From positions 1 to 5,117 of the forward strand of contig JASHUH010000129.1 in the NCBI GenBank assembly GCA_030040115.1: a stretch of DNA of 5,117 bases, in the 5' to 3' direction. The DNA is from Acidobacteriaceae bacterium. GTDB lineage: Bacteria > Acidobacteriota > Terriglobia > Terriglobales > Acidobacteriaceae. Below are positions 1 through 4,979 of the stretch, one piece after another. The notes under the pieces were generated by a model, which was not told where the DNA came from, ran no database searches, and saw only the letters and a program-made list of their open reading frames with translations. Position numbers and translations under genes: made by a program. Position 1 is the stretch's first letter. Each line of letters starts with the position of its first letter.

Positions 1-76
1 GCGCCCAAAGGCGGGGTGGGAACAGAACGCAGCGGGCAGGGGTTAGCCCGCCGGTGCTGTGGGGCAAGTCTTTTTG

Positions 77-90
77 CATAGCTGGCTATG
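77..90. repeat. Short inverted repeat CATAGC-TG-GCTATG
   Basis: Perfect 6-bp arms separated by two bases, directly after a run of five T (71-75). It could be a small hairpin or a protein-binding palindrome. No adjacent gene is visible, so its role is unknown. Confidence 0.4.
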
Positions 91-160
91 GGCGGCATTC
101 CCAGACTCCCAGTGTGAAAGCGGGCGTGGCGATTGACCGCGTGCGTGGGTCCGTACCGCA

Positions 161-186
161 CCCCCACCCCCTACCTCCTTCTCCTC
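161..186. repeat. Polypyrimidine tract with two C5 runs
   Basis: Twenty-four of 26 bases are pyrimidines on the plus strand, with CCCCC at 161-165 and again at 167-171. The minus strand is therefore a G-rich tract with two G5 runs and additional GG pairs, which could in principle form a two-layer G-quadruplex. It sits at the boundary between GC-rich sequence and an AT-richer patch. Function is unknown. Confidence 0.45.
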
Positions 187-297
187 AGAAATAAACGATT
201 TGTTTTCATAAACTTACGTGAATGAATGCATCGCAAGTGACTGAAAAGACAAATATTTATCCGCAGATATAGGAAAGGAAAGGAGTTACGGTTGCCA

Positions 298-335
298 TTT
301 TCGGCTTTTCGGTGAGTTTTTCCGGTTTTCTTCGG
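298..335. repeat. Degenerate TTTTCGG tandem repeat
   Basis: TTTTCGG occurs at 298-304 and 306-312, followed by the variants TTTTTCCGG (317-325) and TTTTCTTCGG (326-335). This looks like local slippage-type sequence, not coding sequence. Confidence 0.4.
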
Positions 336-369
336 TCGCAATCTTCTACGGATTGTCCCTGAATTGCCC

Positions 370-384
370 CTGATTCTGAATCAG
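370..384. repeat. 15-bp palindrome CTGATTC-T-GAATCAG
   Basis: Perfect 7-bp arms surround one central T, and outer CC/GG pairs (367-368 with 386-387) extend it after one mismatch. It runs straight into the heptamer repeat that begins at 381, so the right arm doubles as the first repeat unit. It could be a hairpin or a dyad binding site. Confidence 0.5.
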
Positions 385-435
385 AGGTCAGGTTTCAGCG
401 GCCAGGAGTCAAAAATAGGGGTCAGGGACCAGAAA
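381..435. repeat. Degenerate 7-bp tandem repeat (TCAGGRR-like)
   Basis: Consecutive units begin at 381 (TCAGAGG), 388 (TCAGGTT), 395 (TCAGCGG), 402 (CCAGGAG), 409 (TCAAAAA), 416 (TAGGGG, one base short), 422 (TCAGGGA) and 429 (CCAGAAA). The YCAG core recurs at an almost strict 7-base interval. A period of seven argues against a coding repeat. Similar TCAGGG-rich spacer repeats are, from memory, common between genes in acidobacterial genomes, but that was not checked. Confidence 0.55.
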
Positions 436-720
436 AAAACCTCCTCCCGATTTCCGCTGGAAAGCTGCGCTTTTCCGGCTTCATGCTTTCTATTATGACG
501 AAGGGCGCGAAATACCCTGCAAAGGCAACTGCTTGGCTTTGTGGCTGATGCGGAATTCTCGCTTGACGGCGGATGGCGCGGCACAGATGGGTCCAAACAC
601 GCCCCCCCCCGGCCAAACTCCCAGACTGCCTCGACTCATCCAGAGGGTGCTCGGCATTGGCCGTTCCCCGCCTCAATCATCCTATGCGCATCGCCCGAAA
701 CGATTTTCATCTCAATAGGC

Positions 721-733
721 GGGTCGAAGACCC
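721..733 (-). terminator. Possible weak terminator hairpin after the deacetylase gene
   Basis: GGGTC (721-725) pairs with GACCC (729-733) around a three-base loop, 11 bp downstream of the deacetylase stop codon on the minus strand. No T-run follows it, so it is not a classical intrinsic terminator. It could be a 3'-end stabilising hairpin. Confidence 0.25.
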
Positions 734-744
734 ATACTGAACTT

Positions 745-1491
745 CTAGAAATTTGACTGCCAGGCGTCGAGGGTGACGAAGCGGTGGGTGGTCTTGTAGC
801 GGGCGACGAGCATTCCGGCGGCAGTGAGGGATGGGGCGCGATAGGCGCGGCGATCGAGGTGGCCGCCGTCATGGAGGACGACATTGGCGGCGCGGCCACG
901 GCGGGTGAGACGATCGATTTTCTCGGAGAGCCGGCCAGCGATGCACTGGGCGGAGGGCTCGCTCCAGTCCGAGGTCATGGCGTTCCATAAAACGGGAACC
1001 AGGCCCATTTCGCGAGCGGCTTGCAGGACGGCGGGGCGGCGCGCGCCGAAGGGCGGTCGAAAATAGCGGATGAGGCGTCCGGTGATTTGCTCAAGGGATT
1101 TGCTCGTGCGGCGGAGTTCGTCGTGGATATGCGCCCGGGGAGTGAGGGCGAGGTTGGGGTGGTCCCAAGAGTGGTTGCCGACGAGGTGGCCGGCAGCGAC
1201 GATGCGGCGCACGAGATCGGGTGCGGCGTGGGCGTGGCTGCCGAGAAGGAAGAACGTGACGCGGATATCGTGGGAGGCGAGCAATTCGAGCAGACGCGGC
1301 GTCCAGACGGGGTTGGGGCCGTCATCAAAAGTGAGGGCCAGCTCATCGGGTTTAGGAGGGGCGATGAGGGCGGGGCCAAAAAAGCGCGAGCTGGGGCTGA
1401 GCGCGGCGTAGGCGCAGCCGCCGGCCGCCAGGCCTACCCCGGCCGCGGCGCCCAGGCTGGCAAGCACTCCGACGGATGCAAAAGTGGCCAT
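745..1491 (-). CDS. NodB-type polysaccharide deacetylase
   Basis: This 248-residue protein belongs to carbohydrate esterase family 4, metal-dependent enzymes that remove N- or O-acetyl groups from chitin oligomers, peptidoglycan or other polysaccharides. All core motifs are visible. TFDDGP (54-59) holds the catalytic base Asp56 and metal ligand Asp57. NHSWDH (106-111) holds metal ligands His107 and His111. RPPFGA (145-150) and the W176 region after the SD pair are present, and LHD (206-208) carries the catalytic His207. Residues 1-35 are hydrophobic and uncharged, probably a membrane anchor or atypical signal; Cys26 is not in a good lipobox. The start was chosen because GGAG lies just upstream of this ATG and the family domain begins near residue 45. 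The open frame continues upstream, but only antisense to panB-panC. It diverges from panB across 174 bp. The substrate cannot be told from the sequence. Confidence 0.9.
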   Translation of the reverse strand: MATFASVGVLASLGAAAGVGLAAGGCAYAALSPSSRFFGPALIAPPKPDELALTFDDGPNPVWTPRLLELLASHDIRVTFFLLGSHAHAAPDLVRRIVAAGHLVGNHSWDHPNLALTPRAHIHDELRRTSKSLEQITGRLIRYFRPPFGARRPAVLQAAREMGLVPVLWNAMTSDWSEPSAQCIAGRLSEKIDRLTRRGRAANVVLHDGGHLDRRAYRAPSLTAAGMLVARYKTTHRFVTLDAWQSNF

Positions 1492-1665
1492 GCACTCCAG
1501 TGTGATGCGGGGAGCGGGGCGCCAGCAAGCAGGGACGGCGGGGCGGGTGGTGTCGTAAGAGTGCACCAGGGCACTACCGGCGGGGCGGCCTTCACCGGGC
1601 GGGAGGCGTACACTAGGGTAGTTCGGGCCGCATCCTGAGTCTGCCGGAGCGGCACTGGAGACACG
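1492..1665. promoter_or_regulatory. Divergent intergenic region between the deacetylase gene and panB
   Basis: This 174-bp region must hold the promoters for both directions. Each start codon is preceded by the same octamer, CACTGGAG: on the minus strand at 1502-1495 before the deacetylase ATG, and on the plus strand at 1653-1660 before the panB ATG. Both include a GGAG Shine-Dalgarno core, spaced 3 and 5 bases from the ATG. I see no convincing -35/-10 pair for the minus strand and no recognisable riboswitch. Confidence 0.5.
1609..1614 (+). promoter_or_regulatory. Possible -10 element for panB (TACACT)
   Basis: TACACT is close to the TATAAT consensus and would place the transcript start near 1621, giving a leader of about 45 bases before panB. 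No good -35 hexamer lies 16-18 bp upstream in the GC-rich flank, so the call is weak. Confidence 0.3.
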
Positions 1666-2616
1666 ATGAGCCTTACTCGATTCAACGCCGGCGATGCTGC
1701 CTCGCCTGCCGGGATCTCCGCGACAAAAGTTACCGTTCCTGCGCTGAGCGAGATGCGGCGCCAGGGCAAAGTCATCTCCGCGCTGACGGCGTACGATTAC
1801 GCGACGGCGCGGCTGGCGGATGAAGCCGGCATCGACTCGCTGCTGGTGGGCGACTCGCTGGCCATGGTGATGCTGGGCCACGAGAACACGCTGGCTGTGA
1901 CCGTCGACGAAATGATGCACCACACGCGGGCGGTGCGGCGGGCGGTGCGCCGGGCGCTGGTGGTGGCCGATATGCCGTTCGGAAGCTATCACGGCGCGAT
2001 TGCGGAGGGGGTGGCCAACGCGGTGCGCTTTGTGAAAGACGCGGGCGCGGAAGCGGTGAAGATCGAAGGGCCGCGGTTCGAGTTGGTGCGCGCGGTGACG
2101 GAGGCGGAGATTCCGGTGATAGGCCACCTGGGACTGACGCCGCAGAGCGTGCACCGCATGGGCGGGTATCGCGTGCAGGCGCGCAATGCGGACGCGGTGC
2201 GGCGGCTCAGGGCCGATGCGCTTGCTTTGGCGGAGGCTGGAGCGGGGGCAATCGTGCTGGAAGGCGTGCCACGTGAGGCTGCGGCCGCGATTACGGCCGA
2301 GCTGGCGGTTCCGACCATCGGCATCGGCGCCGGACCCGATTGCGACGGGCAGATTCTGGTGTTCCACGACCTGGTGAATCTGACCTTTGCGCCGGCGGCG
2401 AAATTTGTGCGCCGGTACGGCGACGCCGCCGGGCTCTTTCGCTCCGCCATCGAGCGCTATCGCGAGGACGTGGAGCATCGGGTCTTCCCCGCTGACGCCG
2501 AAAGCTACCACCTGAGCAAGGCGGAGCGCGAGGCGCTGCGCGGCGAGCCGGTTCGCGATGAAAGCGGCGAAGACGAAGTGGTGAATCGCGACGCGCTGCA
2601 GGACTGGGAAAGCTGA
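1666..2616 (+). CDS. panB: 3-methyl-2-oxobutanoate hydroxymethyltransferase (ketopantoate hydroxymethyltransferase)
   Basis: PanB transfers a hydroxymethyl group from 5,10-methylenetetrahydrofolate to 2-oxoisovalerate, giving ketopantoate, the first committed step of pantothenate synthesis, in the cytoplasm. The protein is a (beta/alpha)8 barrel of 316 residues. Family landmarks are all present: TAYDY (41-45), VGDS with metal ligand Asp63, GHENT (71-75), VTVDEM (79-83 onward), ADMPF with metal-site Asp102, VKIEG with Lys132 and Glu134, GHLGLTPQSV (153-162), LEG with catalytic Glu199, and IGIGAG (218-223) followed by DGQILV. It is longer than the E. coli enzyme (about 264 residues): the N-terminus adds about 18 residues, and the C-terminus adds about 34 charged residues after SYHL (280-283). 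GGAG at 1657-1660 lies 5 bases before the ATG and supports this start. panC follows after 10 bp, indicating an operon. Confidence 0.96.
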   Translation: MSLTRFNAGDAASPAGISATKVTVPALSEMRRQGKVISALTAYDYATARLADEAGIDSLLVGDSLAMVMLGHENTLAVTVDEMMHHTRAVRRAVRRALVVADMPFGSYHGAIAEGVANAVRFVKDAGAEAVKIEGPRFELVRAVTEAEIPVIGHLGLTPQSVHRMGGYRVQARNADAVRRLRADALALAEAGAGAIVLEGVPREAAAAITAELAVPTIGIGAGPDCDGQILVFHDLVNLTFAPAAKFVRRYGDAAGLFRSAIERYREDVEHRVFPADAESYHLSKAEREALRGEPVRDESGEDEVVNRDALQDWES

Positions 2617-2626
2617 CGCGCGCGCA

Positions 2627-3481
2627 ATGGAGGTCCTGCGCACCGTTGAGGAACTGCGCGGCTGGTCGCGATCGCGGCGCCGGGCGAAGGACGGAGGCGC
2701 ACAGCGGATCGGGCTGGCGCCGACGATGGGAGCGCTGCATGCCGGGCATGTGTCGCTGATTCGCGCCGCGCGGGCGGCGTGCACCGATGTGGCCGTAAGC
2801 ATCTTTGTGAACCCCACACAATTTGGGCCGCACGAGGATTTCGCGCGGTACCCGCGCAGCTTCGAGGCCGATTGCACGCTGGCGGAAGCCGAGGGCGTGG
2901 ACGTGGTGTTTGCGCCGGCGGTTGAGGAGATGTATCCGGCGGGCGCGGCGACGTTTGTCGAGGTGGAGGGCCTGAGCGATCGGTTGGATGGCGCATCGAG
3001 GCCAGGACATTTTCGCGGCGTGGCGACGGTAGTGGCGAAGCTGTTCGTTGCCGCGGAGCCGGACCTGGCTTTTTTCGGGCAGAAGGACGCGGCGCAGGTG
3101 GCGGTGGTCAAGCGCATGACGGCGGACATGCGGCTGGCGACCGAAATTGTGGTGTGCCCGATTGTGCGCGATGTGGACGGCCTGGCGCTGAGTTCGCGCA
3201 ATGCGTACCTCAGCGGCGAAGAGCGCCGGCAGGCGCTCACTCTGAACCGGGCCGTGCGGCGCGTCGAGGAGCTTGTGGCGGCGGGTGAGCGGCGGGCCTG
3301 TGCGCTGATCGCTCAGGCAGGCGCAATCTTCGCCGCCGAGCCGGAGGTGCGCTTGAATTACGTCGTGCTGGTGGATTGGGCGACGCTGGAACCCGTGGAG
3401 ATAGCGGTTGCGGGAACGCTGTTCGCGGTGGCGGCGTGGGTGGGATCGACGCGGTTGATCGACAACACCATTTTGTCGTGA
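2627..3481 (+). CDS. panC: Pantothenate synthetase (pantoate--beta-alanine ligase)
   Basis: PanC uses ATP to activate pantoate as pantoyl-adenylate and condenses it with beta-alanine to give pantothenate. The 284-residue length is normal for this cytoplasmic nucleotidyltransferase-fold enzyme. The HIGH-type ATP site is in PTMGALHAGH (32-41, His38 and His41). NPTQF (62-66) supplies Gln65 for pantoate. RPGHFRGV (125-132), FGQKDAAQ (150-157, Lys153 and Gln157) and the KMSKS-equivalent SSRNAYL (189-195) complete the active site. The tail ends in RLIDN (276-280), as expected. The ATG is 10 bp after the panB stop, with only a weak purine stretch (GGGAAAG, 2606-2612) inside the end of panB. Translational coupling to panB is therefore likely. 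No panD is visible nearby, so beta-alanine must be supplied from elsewhere. Confidence 0.97.
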   Translation: MEVLRTVEELRGWSRSRRRAKDGGAQRIGLAPTMGALHAGHVSLIRAARAACTDVAVSIFVNPTQFGPHEDFARYPRSFEADCTLAEAEGVDVVFAPAVEEMYPAGAATFVEVEGLSDRLDGASRPGHFRGVATVVAKLFVAAEPDLAFFGQKDAAQVAVVKRMTADMRLATEIVVCPIVRDVDGLALSSRNAYLSGEERRQALTLNRAVRRVEELVAAGERRACALIAQAGAIFAAEPEVRLNYVVLVDWATLEPVEIAVAGTLFAVAAWVGSTRLIDNTILS

Positions 3482-3587
3482 AAAGTGCGGGTTCGAGCCG
3501 AGCTGGACGCTTGCTAGCGAGGCTGGGCTTTTCGCGCTTCCGAATTGCAGTTGCGGGATGGAGCAACCACGCCGCAAGCTGGTAACG

Positions 3588-4487
3588 ATGCCCGAACTTC
3601 CCGACATCACCGCCTACATCACTGCGCTAGAGGCGCGCATTCTTGGCCGGAAGCTAGAGCGGGTGCGGCTCGGCAGCCCGTTTTTACTGCGCACCGTGGA
3701 CCCTCCGCTCGAAAGTGCGGAGGGCAAAGAGGTGCGCGCGCTGCGGCGCATCGGCAAGCGCATCGCCATCGGGGTTGACGACGAGATTTGGCTGGTGCTG
3801 CATTTGATGATCGCGGGCCGGCTGCACTGGAAGCCGCCGCAGGCGAAACTCGCCGGCCGCAACGCGCTCCTGGCGCTTGATTTTCCGGATGGGAGTTTGG
3901 TCCTGACCGAGGCCGGCTCGAAACGGCGGGCTTCGCTGCACGTACTGCGCGGCGAAGAGGGACTGCGCGCGTTGGATCCCGGCGGCGTGGAGATTTTCTC
4001 GACCGATCTTGATGGTTTCCGCGCCGCCCTCTCCCTGGAGAATCGCACTCTCAAGCGTGCGCTCACCGATCCGCGGCTGATCAGCGGCGTGGGCAACGCC
4101 TATTCGGATGAGATTCTCCACGCCGCGCGGCTTTCGCCGATCGCGCTCACGCACAAGCTGAAACCCGACGAATGGGCGCGGCTGTTCACGGCTACGCGCG
4201 AAACGCTCTCGCTGTGGATGGAGAGGCTCTCAACCGAAGCCCGGAAAAAATTTCCGGAGGGCGTAACGGCTTTTAGGCCGGAGATGGCGGTCCACGGGCG
4301 CTTCGGGTCGCCCTGCCCGCGCTGCGGCGAGAAAGTGCAGCGTATCCGTTATGCCGACAACGAGACCAATTACTGCGCCCAGTGCCAGACCGGTGGCAAG
4401 GTGCTGGCCGACCGCAGCCTTTCGCGGCTGCTGGGCGCGGACTGGCCGCGGACACTGGATGAGCTGGAAGCGCTGAAACGCCGCTAG
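3588..4487 (+). CDS. Fpg/Nei-family DNA glycosylase (divergent Fpg-like subfamily)
   Basis: The protein (299 residues from this start) should remove damaged bases and nick abasic sites in base-excision repair. The N-terminus MPELPD places Pro2, the Schiff-base nucleophile, right after the initiator Met, with Glu3 behind it. Because Pro2 must be N-terminal after Met removal, the start is set here and not at the in-frame ATG at 3558. Other family features are Lys57 in RIGKRI, HLM with Met74, the helix-two-turn-helix segment near 155-181 containing GVGNAYSDEIL (Asn170), and a C4 zinc finger (Cys243, Cys246, Cys263, Cys266). Differences from classical MutM: the DPRRFG loop is replaced by TEAGSKRRASL (107-117), the zinc-finger hairpin reads NETNYC without the usual Arg, and about 33 residues follow the last Cys. 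It lies 106 bp after panC, so cotranscription is possible. Lesion specificity is unknown; mutM is not assigned. Confidence 0.88.
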   Translation: MPELPDITAYITALEARILGRKLERVRLGSPFLLRTVDPPLESAEGKEVRALRRIGKRIAIGVDDEIWLVLHLMIAGRLHWKPPQAKLAGRNALLALDFPDGSLVLTEAGSKRRASLHVLRGEEGLRALDPGGVEIFSTDLDGFRAALSLENRTLKRALTDPRLISGVGNAYSDEILHAARLSPIALTHKLKPDEWARLFTATRETLSLWMERLSTEARKKFPEGVTAFRPEMAVHGRFGSPCPRCGEKVQRIRYADNETNYCAQCQTGGKVLADRSLSRLLGADWPRTLDELEALKRR

Positions 4488-4527
4488 ACTTGAGGACGGG
4501 GATCAGCCTCAAAAGGGGCGGCTTCGA

Positions 4528-4536
4528 TGCTACAAT
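4528..4536 (+). promoter_or_regulatory. Extended -10 promoter for tRNA-His (TGC-TACAAT)
   Basis: TACAAT (4531-4536), preceded by TGC, matches a sigma-70 extended -10 element. The predicted transcript start is about 4543, giving a leader of about 37 bases before the tRNA. No good -35 box is seen at 16-18 bp, which is tolerated when the TGN extension is present. A 5-bp inverted repeat TCGAT/ATCGA (4524-4528 and 4535-4539) overlaps it. Confidence 0.5.
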
Positions 4537-4579
4537 CGAGAAGGTCAATGGCCCGCTGATCAGTGGCCAAGCGCTTGAT

Positions 4580-4655
4580 GGCGGCAGTAGTTCAGTGGCA
4601 GAACGCCTGACTGTGGCTCAGGATGTCGTGGGTTCGATCCCCACCCGCCGCCCCA
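4580..4655 (+). tRNA. tRNA-His (anticodon GTG)
   Basis: A full cloverleaf can be drawn. The anticodon GTG is at 4613-4615 in the loop CTGTGGC, on a perfect 5-bp stem CCTGA/TCAGG. The D arm is GTTC/GAAC with GG at 4597-4598. The T arm is GTGGG-TTCGATC-CCCAC. The extra 5' G (G-1, 4580) opposite C73 (4652) is the hallmark of tRNA-His and the identity element for histidyl-tRNA synthetase. CCA is encoded (4653-4655). Oddity: in the acceptor stem, A6 (4586) faces C67 (4646), giving one A-C mismatch; the other acceptor pairs are Watson-Crick. The gene is probably transcribed from its own promoter after the glycosylase gene. Confidence 0.96.
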
Positions 4656-4664
4656 AATTTCTCT

Positions 4665-4682
4665 CCACAAGAATGGTTTTTT
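4665..4682 (+). terminator. Possible weak terminator after tRNA-His
   Basis: A run of six T (4677-4682) follows a very short potential stem, CCA (4665-4667) with TGG (4674-4676). Three base pairs are too few for a confident intrinsic terminator. Read-through into the structured interval downstream is therefore possible. Confidence 0.25.
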
Positions 4683-4943
4683 AGGGGCCGCTCCATCGCA
4701 CAGCTCGTGCGGAGACGGCCGTAGCGCTGTCCAGCGGCGAAGGCGCGCCCGACCGGGTGTGTCTCTCACCCTGGGACGCGCTCAGAAGAGAGACGCGCGT
4801 CAAGCGGGCGCTTGGGCCGGTGCGCGCGCGGCGTGAAGGCGCTCCGAAAGCATTCCTTCGTGGGGGCCGAGCCACGCAGCCGACAGGAAGCGCAGCAACT
4901 CTGCAGGAGTTCGACAGAGCAGCCGCCGGACTGGAGACTTGGC
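4683..4943 (+). other. GC-rich non-coding interval with many potential hairpins; candidate structured RNA
   Basis: No convincing gene lies here. A 13-bp bulged stem-loop at 4686-4720 pairs GGCCG with CGGCC, CTC with GAG and CGCAC with GTGCG. Further hairpins are 4725-4736, 4755-4771 (GGGTG/CACCC), 4775-4801 (GACGCGC/GCGCGTC), 4802-4813, 4832-4862 and 4897-4911. A long-range pairing, GTCCAGCGGC (4729-4738) with GCCGCCGGAC (4922-4931), has one mismatch and could close the domain. I looked for RNase P RNA, tmRNA, SRP RNA and common riboswitch signatures and did not find them. GC-rich sequence folds readily by chance, so an RNA gene is only a candidate. Strand is assumed from the upstream tRNA transcript. 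Confidence 0.35.
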
Positions 4944-4967
4944 GAAAGGCGGCTATCGCCGCCTTTC
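4944..4967. terminator. Terminator-like hairpin, probably bidirectional
   Basis: GAAAGGCGGC (4944-4953) and GCCGCCTTTC (4958-4967) form a perfect 10-bp stem with a TATC loop. On the plus strand the stem is followed by the T/G-rich CTGGTTGTGTG. On the minus strand it begins 12 bp after the stop codon of the right-edge gene. The A-run/T-run at the stem base gives U-rich ends in both directions. It most likely ends the minus-strand gene and may also end transcripts coming from tRNA-His. Confidence 0.65.
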
Positions 4968-4979
4968 TGGTTGTGTGAC

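Larger units (their letters stand above)
1..744. other. Gene-poor intergenic stretch, no supportable CDS
   Basis: No open frame here has a recognisable protein motif, a good ribosome binding site or neighbour-like codon use. The reading frames that exist are short and are crossed by repeats. The stretch holds, in order: a 6-bp stem hairpin (32-37 with 46-51), an inverted repeat CATAGC/GCTATG (77-90), a C-rich tract (161-186), an AT-richer patch (about 187-290), TTTTCGG-type repeats (298-335), a 15-bp palindrome (370-384), a heptamer repeat (381-435), and a run of nine C (602-610). The left edge may contain the end of a gene lying outside the window, but nothing supports a specific call. Confidence 0.6.

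Noticed and set aside
32..51. GCGGGC/GCCCGC hairpin as a terminator of an upstream gene
   Set aside because: The T-run lies about 20 bases after the stem, too far for an intrinsic terminator, and no upstream gene is visible.
422..676. Small minus-strand frames in the left spacer (381-596 and 422-676)
   Set aside because: Both end in or next to the heptamer repeat, have biased composition and match no family I know.
1021..1638. 205-codon plus-strand frame opposite the deacetylase
   Set aside because: It is antisense to a gene with all NodB motifs; its composition is typical of a shadow frame and it runs into the panB leader.
1492..3240. Very long minus-strand open frame running through panB and panC in phase with the deacetylase
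   Set aside because: It is antisense to two certain genes. The GC-rich codon bias of panB-panC removes stops on the opposite strand. The translation is Arg/His/Ala-rich low-information sequence with no domain before the deacetylase start at 1491.
3496..3534. Terminator between panC and the glycosylase (CGCT-TGCT-AGCG stem followed by CTTTT)
   Set aside because: The stem is only 4 bp, and the T-run is short and separated from it. Read-through is at least as likely.
2291..3610. 439-codon minus-strand frame opposite panC and the glycosylase start
   Set aside because: Same antisense shadow effect: Arg/Pro/Ala-rich, no recognisable motif, and it overlaps well-supported genes.
4580..4655. tRNA-His as a phage or island attachment site
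   Set aside because: I found no second copy of the tRNA 3' end in the window and no integrase or phage gene.
4683..4943. RNase P RNA, tmRNA, 6S RNA or a known riboswitch
   Set aside because: The conserved signatures of these families were not found. Short resemblances to 6S RNA, such as AAGCGGGC, are too small to mean anything.
4757..4978. 73-codon plus-strand frame after tRNA-His
   Set aside because: It reads straight through the perfect hairpin at 4944-4967, has no Shine-Dalgarno and no recognisable motif. The sequence is better explained as non-coding.
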